Shown in pieces: positions 21,998-29,970 of a DNA stretch of 39,767 nucleotides; positions within the stretch are counted from its first letter, which is position 1, and every line of letters starts with the position of its first letter. Source of the DNA: Nonomuraea deserti. Its GTDB lineage: Bacteria; Actinomycetota; Actinomycetes; Streptosporangiales; Streptosporangiaceae. The stretch spans positions 1 through 39,767 of the forward strand of contig NZ_SMKO01000081.1 in assembly GCF_004348685.1 (NCBI RefSeq), in the 5' to 3' direction. Made by a program: the position numbers and the translations under genes. The notes beneath the pieces were generated by a model. It did not search any database. It had not been told where the DNA came from and saw only the letters and a program-made list of their open reading frames with translations.

Positions 21998-23017
21998 ATG
22001 GCCGCTGTCCCGCGACGCATCCTGGCCGTCATCGGCGCCGCCGCACTGCTCGGCGCCGGCGCCTGCGGCGGGACGGCCCCGCCGCCCGCCGCCGCGCCGC
22101 CGGCGTCCGGTCAGGGGCCATGGACCTGGACCGACGACCGCGGCAAGCACGTCTCCCTCCCGGAACGCCCCCAGCGCGTCGTCGCCCAGTCGGGCGCGGC
22201 GGCGGCGCTGTGGGACTTCGGCGTGCGGCCCGTCGCGGTGTTCGGCCCGCACCGGCTGAAGGACGGCGGCCGCGACCCCGAGGTGGGCGAGGTCGACATC
22301 TCCAAGGTCGAGTCGATCGGCAACGTTTGGGGCGAGTTCAACGTCGAGAAGTACGCCTCGCTCCAGCCCGACCTGCTGGTGGCCGGCATGTACCAGAAGA
22401 ACACCCTCTGGTACGTCCCCGAGGAGTCGGTCAAGGTGATCGACCAGATCGCCCCCACGGTCGGCGTACAGCTCAGCGGCAAACCCCTGGTGGAGATCAT
22501 CGAGACGTACGGCCGGCTGGCCGCCGCGCTCGGCGCGGACCCGGACGCCGCGCCCGTGGCCGATGCCAAGAGACGTTTCGACGCGGCCGCTGACGCCCTC
22601 AAAACGCTCGCCGCCGCCCGGCCGGACCTGAAGGTGATGATCGTCACAGGCACCCCGGAGAACCTGTACGTCGCCTACCTGCCGGACCACCCCGACATCA
22701 AGTACTGGGGCGAGCTGGGCCTGAAGATCGTCTCGCCGGACCGGCCCACGGAGAGCGAGGGCGGCTTCTGGGAGGTGCTGAGCTGGGAGAACGCCGACAA
22801 GTACGACGCCGACGTGATCCTGGTGGACGCCCGTGCCCAGTCGATGAAGATCGAGGAGATGGCCGGGAAGCCCACCTGGGCCAAGCTGCCCGCGGTCAGG
22901 GCCGGCCAGCTCTATCCGTGGCACGCCGCCGAACGCTACAGCTACCTCGGCTACGCCAAGGTCATGGAGGAGCTCAAGGCCAACCTCGACAAGTCGCGCG
23001 ACGACGTCGTCAGGTGA
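21998..23017 (+). CDS. iron-siderophore ABC transporter substrate-binding lipoprotein
   Basis: A 339-residue periplasmic-binding protein of the FepB/FhuD (class III, BtuF-like) family. The N-terminus is a signal with ALLGAGACGG; the Cys of AGAC is the probable lipid site, although the -3 residue is Ala and not Leu. The core shows VVAQSGAAAALWDFGVRPVAVFG, ASLQPDLLVAGMYQ, and the long helix between lobes. GAGGAG lies six bases before the ATG. The iron box upstream gives strong support for iron-repressed siderophore uptake. No permease or ATPase gene is nearby, so it must use one encoded elsewhere. The end overlaps the convergent phosphodiesterase gene by 8 bases. Confidence 0.9.
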   Translation: MAAVPRRILAVIGAAALLGAGACGGTAPPPAAAPPASGQGPWTWTDDRGKHVSLPERPQRVVAQSGAAAALWDFGVRPVAVFGPHRLKDGGRDPEVGEVDISKVESIGNVWGEFNVEKYASLQPDLLVAGMYQKNTLWYVPEESVKVIDQIAPTVGVQLSGKPLVEIIETYGRLAAALGADPDAAPVADAKRRFDAAADALKTLAAARPDLKVMIVTGTPENLYVAYLPDHPDIKYWGELGLKIVSPDRPTESEGGFWEVLSWENADKYDADVILVDARAQSMKIEEMAGKPTWAKLPAVRAGQLYPWHAAERYSYLGYAKVMEELKANLDKSRDDVVR

Positions 23018-23492
23018 CGGGCACGATCTCGGCCCGGGTGAGTGCCCCGTGCTCGATGGTGAGCAGGCCGAGCGTGCCGTGCGGCTGGCGGCGGCGGTCG
23101 GTCGGGGAACCGGGGTTGAAGATCCGCAGGCCGCCGTCCGACTCGTCGAGCGGGATGTGCGAGTGGCCGAACACGACCAGGTCCGCCCGCGGGAAGCGGC
23201 GCCGCATGCGGGCCAGGCGGCCCTTGGCCGGGCCGCTGTCGTGGATCATGCCGATCCGCAGCCCGTCGAGGGTCAGCTCCAGCGTCTCCGGCGCGTCCAG
23301 GTCGGGGCCGTCGTTGTTGCCCTTGACCACGTGCACGGGGGCGTAGGCGGCGAGTTCCTCGATCACCGAGGGGACGCAGACGTCCCCCGCGTGGAGGATC
23401 AGGTCCGCGCCGCGCACGTGCCCGGCGACGCGGGGCGGGCAGGAGCGCCATCGCCTGGGCGCGTGCGTGTCGGACAGCGCGACGACTCTCAT
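23010..23492 (-). CDS. YfcE-like metallophosphoesterase
   Basis: A 160-residue calcineurin-like phosphoesterase of the YfcE/MJ0936 type. All metal-binding blocks are visible: SDTH (residues 7-10), HAGDVC, KGNNDGPD, MIHDSG and FGHSHIP, followed by IFNPGSPTDRR. Such enzymes split phosphodiesters in vitro; the natural substrate is generally unknown. It is the third gene of an ArsR-AHSA1-phosphoesterase run on the minus strand, 31 bases after the AHSA1 gene. The ATG at 23492 gives the exact family start MRVVALSDTH. Confidence 0.88.
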   Translation of the reverse strand: MRVVALSDTHAPRRWRSCPPRVAGHVRGADLILHAGDVCVPSVIEELAAYAPVHVVKGNNDGPDLDAPETLELTLDGLRIGMIHDSGPAKGRLARMRRRFPRADLVVFGHSHIPLDESDGGLRIFNPGSPTDRRRQPHGTLGLLTIEHGALTRAEIVPVT

Positions 23493-23523
23493 GCCCGCCT
23501 TCCTGCCCCGGTCGCGGTGGTCG

Positions 23524-24252
23524 TCACGTGCCGTTCGCGTACAGCTCGTCCAGCCACGCCCGCCAGCGCTCACCCTCGCCTTCGCGCTCGTCCTCGAAGA
23601 GCAGGTGTGCGGCGATCATGGCGCCGTGGAAGCCCTGGAGGAAGCGGTAGATCGCGTGACCGGCGCGGATGCCCAGGGTCTGGGAGTTGCGGAAGTACAC
23701 CACTCCTTCGACCGGCCCGGGGCCGAACCGCACGCGGTCGCCGGGGGACGGCGGGCCGCCGAGCGCGGCGTGCAGGAGCTCCCAGGCGCGCGGCCAGTCG
23801 CCGACGGGCGGCCCGAACTCCGTGACCGGCGTCGCCGCCCGTCCCGCGAAGTGGCCGAGATATTCGACCAGCGTCGCGAAGTACATCTCCATGCCCCTGG
23901 ACATGGCCTCGAACTCGTCCTGCCAGTCGTCGCCGGGCAGGAACCCGCTGGTCACCAGGCGCACGAGCGCGCTGCCCTGGTCGCGCCCCTCGATGAGGAA
24001 CTCGTAGGCCACGAAGCGCCCGTCCTCGCCCGTGGCGCTGCGGTGGGCGAAGCGCTTGCCGGGCTCGGCCGCCGTCACCGCGGACTCCGGCAGCTCGAAG
24101 CCGCCGAAGGCCGTACGGACGACCCCGCCGGCGACCTCGTTGCGGCCCATGAACCACGAATCGATGCCCGGCCCCGTCGAGATGGCCTCCCACACCTGCT
24201 CGGGGGCCGCCTCGACCAGGGCCTCCTGGGGGAACTCGAACTCGTGTCCCAC
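23524..24252 (-). CDS. SRPBCC/AHSA1-family protein
   Basis: A 242-residue START-like protein beginning FPQEALVEAAPEQVWEAIS, with GPGIDSWFMG, the normal AHSA1 N-terminal pattern; the cavity helix is near 115-140. The second part (from about 160) is an added region with no recognised motif, making it longer than the 150-170 usual for AHSA1 alone. It starts at GTG one base after the stop of the ArsR-like regulator, whose last codons hold the GGAG ribosome site. ArsR-AHSA1 pairs are common in actinomycetes; ligand and role are unknown. Confidence 0.82.
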   Translation of the reverse strand: MGHEFEFPQEALVEAAPEQVWEAISTGPGIDSWFMGRNEVAGGVVRTAFGGFELPESAVTAAEPGKRFAHRSATGEDGRFVAYEFLIEGRDQGSALVRLVTSGFLPGDDWQDEFEAMSRGMEMYFATLVEYLGHFAGRAATPVTEFGPPVGDWPRAWELLHAALGGPPSPGDRVRFGPGPVEGVVYFRNSQTLGIRAGHAIYRFLQGFHGAMIAAHLLFEDEREGEGERWRAWLDELYANGT

Positions 24253-24253
24253 G

Positions 24254-24838
24254 TCACCGCTCCTTCACGGAAGGATGCACGGCCACGATCAGCCGATGAT
24301 CACGCCCGCCTTCAGCAGACTCGTCATGATATTTGCTGACCAGCGAGGCCACGCACTGCGTCAGCTCCTCCGCGAACGCCGCCCGCTCGGCCGCCGACGC
24401 GAAACGCACCTGGCCGTCGATGGCGAACGTCGCCACCCGCTTCCGCGCCTTGGCCGCCCCGTTGATCAGAGCGCCCACATCGCGTACGAGCTGCGCCGCC
24501 AGCGCCAGCAACCACCGTGCCGAGAGCCGGTCGGGCGACCGGCTGGGGTCGGGCTGCACGGAGGCCAGCGCGGTCGGCGAGATGACGAACGACGCGGCGG
24601 TGGCCCGCATCACGCGCTCGGTGACGTTGCCCTTCCTCCGCTCCTCGACGAGCTCCACCAGGCCGTGCTTCTCCAGCGTCCGCAGATGGTAGTTGACCTT
24701 CTGCCTGGCCAGGCCCACCCTGGCGGCCAGCGACGTGGCAGAGCCGGGCTCGACCAGCTCGGCCAGCAGTTTCGAGCGCATGGGGTCGAGGGACGCCTCG
24801 GCCGCCGCGGGGTCTTCGATCACCGCCACTTCGTCCAT
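24254..24838 (-). CDS. ArsR-type winged-helix regulator
   Basis: A 194-residue regulator. The DNA-binding part is LDPMRSKLLAELVEPGSATSLAARVG, then LARQKVNYHLRTLEKHGLVELVEERRKGN (about residues 17-72). The C-terminal half is helical with no metal-binding Cys. It is the first gene of a three-gene unit with the AHSA1 and YfcE-like proteins. A near-consensus promoter leaves almost no leader, so the mRNA is probably leaderless. TGTC-ACC-GACA at 24849-24859, within the promoter, is a likely autoregulatory site. Confidence 0.85.
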   Translation of the reverse strand: MDEVAVIEDPAAAEASLDPMRSKLLAELVEPGSATSLAARVGLARQKVNYHLRTLEKHGLVELVEERRKGNVTERVMRATAASFVISPTALASVQPDPSRSPDRLSARWLLALAAQLVRDVGALINGAAKARKRVATFAIDGQVRFASAAERAAFAEELTQCVASLVSKYHDESAEGGRDHRLIVAVHPSVKER

Positions 24839-24844
24839 GCATGA

Positions 24845-24873
24845 ACGATGTCACCGACAAAAAAATCTGTCAA
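24845..24873 (-). promoter_or_regulatory. promoter of the ArsR-AHSA1 unit (leaderless)
   Basis: On the minus strand TTGACA (24873-24868), a 17-base spacer with an A/T run, and CATCGT (24850-24845) end six bases before the ATG, so transcription should begin at or next to the start codon. Confidence 0.65.
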
Positions 24874-24892
24874 GCAGGGCCGGACCGACCGC

Positions 24893-24898
24893 TAGGAT
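24893..24898 (+). promoter_or_regulatory. -10 of the nucleotidyltransferase gene (leaderless)
   Basis: TAGGAT lies six bases before the GTG at 24905, again placing the transcript start at the start codon. No ribosome site is present. The -35 would fall within the promoter of the divergent gene. Confidence 0.5.
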
Positions 24899-24904
24899 CG
24901 GCTC

Positions 24905-25726
24905 GTGCAACAACCTGATCTCCACCCGATCGCCGCCCGCCTGGCCGGGGTGCCCGGGGTCGTGGCCGTCGTCCTGGGCGGCAGCCGCGCCCGCGGCACC
25001 CACCGCCCCGACTCCGACATCGACCTCGGCCTCTACTACCGCGGCCCGCTCGCCGTGGGCGACCTGCGGGCGCTCGCCACGGAGCTGACGGGCGAGCCCG
25101 CCGAGGTGACCGAGCCGGGCGGCTGGGGCCCGTGGGTGGACGGCGGCGGCTGGCTCACCGTGGACGGGTGGCGGGTCGACTGGATCTACCGTGACCTGGA
25201 CCGCGTGCACCGCGTGTGGCGGGACTGCCGGGCGGGCCGCTACGAGATCGGCTTCCAGGTCGGCCACCCGCTGGGCTTCTACTCCCACGCGTACGCGGGC
25301 GAGGTCGCCCTGTGCCGGGTCCTCGCCGACGACGGCGGCGAACTCACCGCCCTGCGCGAGGAGGTCACCGCCGCCTACCCGCCGGCGCTGCGCGAGGCCC
25401 TGCTCAGAGGGCTGTGGGAGTGCGACTTCGCCGTGTCGGCCGCCCGGTACGGCGCGGCCGGCCGCGACCCGGCGTACACGGCGGCGACCCTGTTCCGCGC
25501 GCTCGGCGTCGCCTGCCACGCGCTCCACGCCAACGACGGCGCCTGGCTCGTCAACGAGAAGGCCATGATCGCCTCGGCGGACCGGCTGCCGTCCGCGCCC
25601 GGCGGGTTCGGCGAACGAGCCCAGGCGCTGCTCGCGTCGGTGGGGCACACGCCGGAGGAGATCGAGCGCACCATCGACGCGGCGGCGCGGCTGGTCGCGG
25701 ACGTACGGGCCGCCTGCGGCGCGTGA
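24905..25726 (+). CDS. nucleotidyltransferase-domain protein
   Basis: A 273-residue protein with an N-terminal pol-beta-type nucleotidyltransferase domain: VVLGGSRARGTHRPDSDIDLGLYY gives the GGS-R/G and DxD catalytic residues (about 24-43). The helical C-terminal part (about 120-270) resembles the DUF4037-like region of antibiotic-type adenylyltransferases. It could transfer AMP to a small molecule or a protein; the target is unknown. GTG start, leaderless. Confidence 0.82.
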   Translation: MQQPDLHPIAARLAGVPGVVAVVLGGSRARGTHRPDSDIDLGLYYRGPLAVGDLRALATELTGEPAEVTEPGGWGPWVDGGGWLTVDGWRVDWIYRDLDRVHRVWRDCRAGRYEIGFQVGHPLGFYSHAYAGEVALCRVLADDGGELTALREEVTAAYPPALREALLRGLWECDFAVSAARYGAAGRDPAYTAATLFRALGVACHALHANDGAWLVNEKAMIASADRLPSAPGGFGERAQALLASVGHTPEEIERTIDAAARLVADVRAACGA

Positions 25727-25740
25727 CCCACGTCCTCGCC

Positions 25741-25770
25741 TCGACCCCCGCCGATCGGGGCAGGTAACGT
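25741..25770 (+). promoter_or_regulatory. promoter of the GalU-type gene
   Basis: TCGACC (25741-25746) and TAACGT (25765-25770) are 18 bases apart. AAGGGAG (25785-25791) then precedes the GTG at 25799. Confidence 0.5.
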
Positions 25771-25798
25771 CGGGGCCCACGATCAAGGGAGAACACAC

Positions 25799-26681
25799 GT
25801 GGTCCGCAAAGCCGTGATTCCGGTAGCCGGTCTGGGCAGCCGCCTGCTGCCGCTGACCCGGGCGCTCCCCAAGGAGATGCTGCCGATCGGCGACAAGCCG
25901 GTCATCGAACACACCATCCGGGAGCTCGTGGACTCGGGCATCGACGAGATCATCATCGTCACGTCGGGCCGCAAGAGCCTCATCCAGCAGCACTTCGCCC
26001 CCGACGCCGATCTCGAGCTGCAACTCCGTGCCGCCGGCAAACCCGATCTGGCCGACGCGGTCCGCGAGGTGTCATCCCTGGCCCACATCACGTACCTGTA
26101 CCAGAACGGCCCCTATGGCAACGGCACCCCCGTACTGAACGCGGCCCGGGTCATCGGCGACGAGCCGTTCATGGTGTTGTGGGCCGACGACGTCTTCGTG
26201 GCGGAGGTGCCGCGGGCGCAGCAGCTCAAGGCCGCCTACGAGGCCACGCGCGCCCCGGTCCTGGCCCTGATGCCGATGGAGCTCGAAGACGCCCCTCGCT
26301 ACGGCGTCCCCGTCGTCAAGGAAGACCTCGGCGGCGGACGGCTCCTGATCTCCGGGCTGGTGGAGAAGCCGGCCCCGGATCGGGCTCCCTCGCGCTATGC
26401 CGCGATCGGCGGATACGTCATCACGCCCGGCGTCATCGACGAGCTGGAAGCCCGGACGCGCACGTGGCACCGGCGCCCCGAGGGCGAGATCTACCTCACC
26501 GACGCCCTGCACGATCATGCGCTGACGCACCCGGTGTACGGGCAGGTCATCGACGGCACCTGGTGGGACACGGGATCGGCCGCTCAACTATCTCAGGGCG
26601 CAGTTCGCCGCGGCCCTCGCGCATCCGGTCCACGGCCCCGAACTGCGGAAGCAGCTCGCTCAGGACGGCGGCGCGCCGTAG
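25799..26681 (+). CDS. galU: UTP-glucose-1-phosphate uridylyltransferase (GalU type) with a 3' frameshift
   Basis: A nucleotidyltransferase that would make UDP-glucose. It has AVIPVAGLGSRLLPLTRALPKEMLP (split motif G-x-G-x-R and the K of PKEM), the metal-binding Asp in WADDVF, LVEKP and DGTWWDTGS. After GS the uninterrupted frame reads AAQLSQGAVRRG and ends at 26689, unlike the family. One extra base at 26578-26579 (TCGGCCG for an expected TCGCCG) explains this: in the other frame the DNA reads PLNYLRAQFAAALAHP and so on to a TAG at 26679-26681, a normal GalU end of 293 residues. Only the last ~33 residues are affected. It is either a sequencing error or a recent mutation. Confidence 0.82.
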
Positions 26682-26699
26682 CGCCATAATGGGGCGGTT

Positions 26700-27032
26700 A
26701 TGCGGTCTCATGCCCTCACACCGAACGCCCTGATCGCCGAGATGGAACCGTTGTCCCACGGGCAGCGGTGCCGCCGCCTGGCCGCGCACGCCCGGGACGG
26801 AGGGCCCGAGCTGCGGGTCCTGCTGGACGAGCTGCTGGCCCGGCGCGACCCGTACGAACGGCTCGTCGGGGTGCGGCTGGCCGCGGTGGCGCGCGAGGTC
26901 GCGTACGTCACGCGCGCGATGGCCGATCCCGATCCTGACATCAGCCGGTATGCGATCGGCGAGGCGGTCCGGCTCGGCGCTCCCGGCGACGCGATCCTGG
27001 AGATCGCCCGCCGTCTGGGTGACGGCCACTGA
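26700..27032 (+). CDS. small helical (HEAT-like) protein
   Basis: A 110-residue protein, nearly all helix: IAEMEPLSHGQRCRRLA, then LRVLLDELLARRDPYERLVGVRLAAV, then DISRYAIGEAVRLGAPGDAILEIARRL. The two repeated helix pairs resemble HEAT-like repeats. CATAAT at 26685-26690 lies nine bases before the ATG and no ribosome site is present, so the mRNA is probably leaderless. The last codons lie in a short DNA repeat. It may be a whole small protein or the N-terminal remnant of a longer repeat protein. Function unknown. Confidence 0.6.
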   Translation: MRSHALTPNALIAEMEPLSHGQRCRRLAAHARDGGPELRVLLDELLARRDPYERLVGVRLAAVAREVAYVTRAMADPDPDISRYAIGEAVRLGAPGDAILEIARRLGDGH

Positions 27033-27063
27033 GTGACGGCCGGTGGGTGACGGCCACTGAGTG
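27017..27063 (+). repeat. 19-bp direct repeat, 28-bp period
   Basis: GGGTGACGGCCACTGAGTG occurs at 27017-27035, over the stop codon of the small helical gene, and at 27045-27063. Degenerate GAGTGACGG copies go on to about 27122. The gap 27033-27224 holds nothing else clear. Confidence 0.7.
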
Positions 27064-27224
27064 GCGGCCCTGGGTGGCGGCATCGAGCGGCGGACGTGGA
27101 GTGACGGAGGTGAGTGACGGAGGCGGTCCATGTGGGGCAAAAAGGGCCAGTGCGGGTCCCATTGCGGAACCTGGCTTTCCGTGATTCCCTCTACGGTCGG
27201 TCGCCGTCGACTCAGGAGGACATG

Positions 27225-28511
27225 GTGATCGAACTGACGTGGCCGCAGGTGAGCGCCAGGAGGCTGCGACGGTCAGGGCTCGGCGGGAGCGCGGAGGCGG
27301 CGCACCCGGAGGCTATCGCGGCGGCGACCCCGGCGGCGATCACGGGGGCCATGTGCGGGGTGCACGCCCAGGTCATGTCGGCCGCCGAGGCGTCCATCGG
27401 GCTCAGGCTCGACGGTGCCACCCGCGCCCACGTCCGCGAGGCCCTGTGGGTCGAGCGCAGCCTGGTCAAGACGTACGGCCCGCGCGGCACCGTCCATCTG
27501 CTGCCCGCCCGCGACCTGCCGAGATGGGTGAGCGCGATGTCGTCGTTGCCGCCCGCGTACGACGCCACGCCGGCGAGCTGGAGGATGACCGCCGAGCAGA
27601 CCGAACTGGTGGTGGCGGCCGTCCGCGAGGCGCTGGCCGGGGCCGAGCTGACCATCGACGAGCTGAGCGAGGCGGTGGTCACCGCCACCGGGCCGTGGGC
27701 GGGTGACCTGGTGATGCCCGCGTTCCAGGGCTGGTGGCCGCGCTGGCGCCAGGCGTTGGCGCTGGCCGCGCACCGGGGCGCGTTCGTCTTCGGCGCGGGG
27801 AGGGGACGCAAGGTCACCTACACCGCCGCCCCCGTCACCCCACCCGATCCCGGCGCTTCGGCCGCCCGCGACGGTGACCCTGATCCCGGCGCTTCGGCCG
27901 CCCGCGACGGTGGCCCTGATCGCGGCACTCCGGCCGCCCCTGACGGCGGTCCCGGGCGGGCCGGGCCGGTGGATGTTGACGGGGCGGCGGGTGCCGCCTG
28001 GCTGGCCGGGCGTTACCTGGCGGCGTACGGGCCGGCCACCCCCGAGCAGTTCGCGCGCTGGGCGGGCGGGCCCACGCGGTGGGCCGTGGAGGCGTTCGCG
28101 GCCGTGGAGCGCGAAGAGGTCATGTTCGCGGGCAAGCCCGCCTGGGTGCTGGCGGGGGACACGGAGCCGCCCGCGGAGCCGCCCCGCGGCGTACGGCTGC
28201 TGCCGTACTTCGACGCCTACGTGGTGGCCGGGCGGCCGCGCGAGTTGCTGTACGCGGGCGCTGCGGCCGGCCGGGCGCTGAACGGCGGGCAGGCGGGGAA
28301 CTTCCCCGTGCTGCTCGTGGACGGCGTCGTGGGCGGGGTCTGGCACCAGCGGCGCTCGGGGCGGAGAATCGGGATCACGGTGGAGCCGCTGCGCGCCCTG
28401 TCGCGGGCGCACCTGCGCGAGCTGGACGAGCAGGTGGAGCGGATGGGCGTGGTGATGGAGGGCCGGCCGAGCCTGACCATCGGCACGGTCACGGTGGGCC
28501 CGCACGCGTGA
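27225..28511 (+). CDS. AlkZ-like (HTH_42) DNA glycosylase-family protein
   Basis: A 428-residue winged-helix protein of the HTH_42/AlkZ-YcaQ family; characterised members remove bulky or crosslinked alkylated bases. In those enzymes catalysis depends on a Q-x-Q or Q-x-D type motif near the N-terminus; the matching stretch is GVHAQVMSAAEASIGLRL, an H-x-Q form. SLVKTYGPRGTVHLLPARDL and QGWWPRWRQALALA are further family motifs, and YFDAYVVAGRPRELL marks the third winged helix. A 12-residue repeat insertion (about 208-243) lengthens the linker. AGGAGG fits GTG at 27225 (five bases) better than ATG at 27222. Such genes can be self-resistance genes for DNA-alkylating antibiotics, but no such pathway is seen here. 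Confidence 0.75.
   Translation: MIELTWPQVSARRLRRSGLGGSAEAAHPEAIAAATPAAITGAMCGVHAQVMSAAEASIGLRLDGATRAHVREALWVERSLVKTYGPRGTVHLLPARDLPRWVSAMSSLPPAYDATPASWRMTAEQTELVVAAVREALAGAELTIDELSEAVVTATGPWAGDLVMPAFQGWWPRWRQALALAAHRGAFVFGAGRGRKVTYTAAPVTPPDPGASAARDGDPDPGASAARDGGPDRGTPAAPDGGPGRAGPVDVDGAAGAAWLAGRYLAAYGPATPEQFARWAGGPTRWAVEAFAAVEREEVMFAGKPAWVLAGDTEPPAEPPRGVRLLPYFDAYVVAGRPRELLYAGAAAGRALNGGQAGNFPVLLVDGVVGGVWHQRRSGRRIGITVEPLRALSRAHLRELDEQVERMGVVMEGRPSLTIGTVTVGPHA
27846..27953 (+). repeat. in-frame 36-bp minisatellite (three units)
   Basis: Units at 27846-27881, 27882-27917 and 27918-27953 code for DPGASAARDGDP-type 12-mers. The first two are almost identical; the third has diverged. Being a multiple of three, gain or loss of units keeps the reading frame. 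Confidence 0.85.
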
Positions 28512-28598
28512 CGGCGGCGTCTTCCCGACCCCGCCCGCAGGGAGGGTACTGCGGCACGGCTGCACCAGCGTGCCGGCGGCGCGGCCAGTAACACTTAA

Positions 28599-28620
28599 TT
28601 CCCTACCAAAAGTATGGGAA
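28599..28620. promoter_or_regulatory. imperfect inverted repeat before the LanC-like gene
   Basis: TTCCCTAC and GTATGGGAA form an inverted repeat (one unpaired base) around CAAAA, just before the possible starts at 28627-28636. It lies in an A/T-rich island, unlike its surroundings, and is a candidate operator or core promoter. Confidence 0.45.
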
Positions 28621-28635
28621 GATGGGGTGGTGAGC

Positions 28636-29964
28636 ATGGACAGGACCCGCCCATCGAGCGCCCGCGCCGACTCGCCGGTGTCCGCCGCCATCCGCGCGGC
28701 GCGGTGGATCAGGTCCGCCGCCGCCGACGACGAGCACGGCAGGCGCTGGCTGGCCAATCCCGACCTGCGCGGCGGCTCGGCGGTCACCCCCGAGCCCTGG
28801 TCCCTCTACTCGGGCGGCGCGGGCATCGTGCTGTTCTTCCTCGAACTGGCCGCCGCGACGGGCCACGAGGCCTACCTCGACGACGCCAGAGCGGGCGCGC
28901 GGTGGCTCGCCGCCACCTGGCGCGAGCGCGAGGACGTCACGCTCTACCACGGGCTCACCGGCACGATGGTGGCGCTCATGGAAGCCGGCTGGGCGCTCGG
29001 CGAGGACCGCTTCGAGGCGGAGGCCAGGGCGATCGCCGAGCACATCGTCCACCTGGGGAGGTCCTCAGGCGACAACGCCGGCTGGTCGCGCGACCCGGCC
29101 CAGCGCGGCGGCGGCGGCGTCGTGCTCGGCCTCCTGTCCGCGGCCGCCCGCTTCGGCCTGCCGTCGTGCGAGGAGGCCGCGGTGGAGGCCGGCCTGCGCA
29201 TCGCCCGGCTCCCGGTGCCGGGGCACCTCTTCGGCGACGGCCCCGGCCTGCCGTCCGATGCCGTCACTCCCGGCTTCCTGGCCGGTACGGCGGGCACCGC
29301 GTTCCTGCTGGCCCGCCTGTACGGCGTGACGGGCGACGACCGGTTCCTGGCGGCGGCGCGCAGCGGTGCCGGCTTCGTCCGCGAGATCAGCGTGGTGACC
29401 GGTGCGTGCGCGGTCGTCCCCCACCACGTGCCGCAGGGGCGCGGGCTGCACTATCTGGGCTTCTGCTCCGGTTCTGCGGGCGTGGCCAGGATGTTTTACG
29501 AGCTCCACCGGGTGGCGGGCGACCCGGGCGACCTCGACTGGGTGGAACGGCTCGCGCGCGGCATCGTGCAGAGCGGCGTGCCGCGCCGCCGTACCGAGGG
29601 GTACTGGAACGTGGCCTGCCAGTGTTGCGGCGCGGCCGGCCTGATCGAGTTGTTCACCGGTTTATGGGCGGCGACGGGGAACCCCGCCCACCTGGAGTAC
29701 GCCAGGACGCTCGCCGCCGACCTGATCGGCCGGGCCACCGACCACGACGGGCGGGGCTACCGCTGGTACCAGGCCTACCGGCGGCTGCGACCGGAGGAGG
29801 TGACGGCCGACACCGGATACATGGTGGGCGCGGCCGGCATCGGCGCCGCGCTGCTCCACCTGGACGCCGCCGGGCAGTCCCATGGGGCGCGCCGGGTGAT
29901 CCTGCTGCCCGACAACCCGTTCCCCGCCATACCCGTGCCGCCGGCGGCGCTGCGGGGCGTGTGA
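28636..29964 (+). CDS. stand-alone LanC-like protein with a CCG zinc site
   Basis: A 442-residue protein of the LanC (lanthionine synthetase C) alpha-toroid fold. Family repeats LYSGGAGIVLFF, LYHGLTGTMVALM, GFLAGTAGTAFLL and YMVGAAGIGAALL are visible. Zinc ligands would be Cys277 (GFCSGSAGVAR) and the pair Cys330-Cys331 (CQCCGAAGLIEL). Ordinary LanC proteins have Cys-His-Gly there, so this one has a three-cysteine site, as known in the CCG group of LanM cyclases. No LanB, kinase/lyase domain or precursor is next to it. It could be a cyclase acting in trans or a LanCL-like protein adding glutathione or other thiols. ATG 28636 is used; in-frame GTGs lie at 28627 and 28630. Confidence 0.82.
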   Translation: MDRTRPSSARADSPVSAAIRAARWIRSAAADDEHGRRWLANPDLRGGSAVTPEPWSLYSGGAGIVLFFLELAAATGHEAYLDDARAGARWLAATWREREDVTLYHGLTGTMVALMEAGWALGEDRFEAEARAIAEHIVHLGRSSGDNAGWSRDPAQRGGGGVVLGLLSAAARFGLPSCEEAAVEAGLRIARLPVPGHLFGDGPGLPSDAVTPGFLAGTAGTAFLLARLYGVTGDDRFLAAARSGAGFVREISVVTGACAVVPHHVPQGRGLHYLGFCSGSAGVARMFYELHRVAGDPGDLDWVERLARGIVQSGVPRRRTEGYWNVACQCCGAAGLIELFTGLWAATGNPAHLEYARTLAADLIGRATDHDGRGYRWYQAYRRLRPEEVTADTGYMVGAAGIGAALLHLDAAGQSHGARRVILLPDNPFPAIPVPPAALRGV

Positions 29965-29970
29965 GGCTCG

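Noticed and set aside
23049..23825. Plus-strand frame of 258 codons over the phosphoesterase and AHSA1 genes
   Set aside because: It is an antisense shadow with no motif and crosses two well-supported genes.
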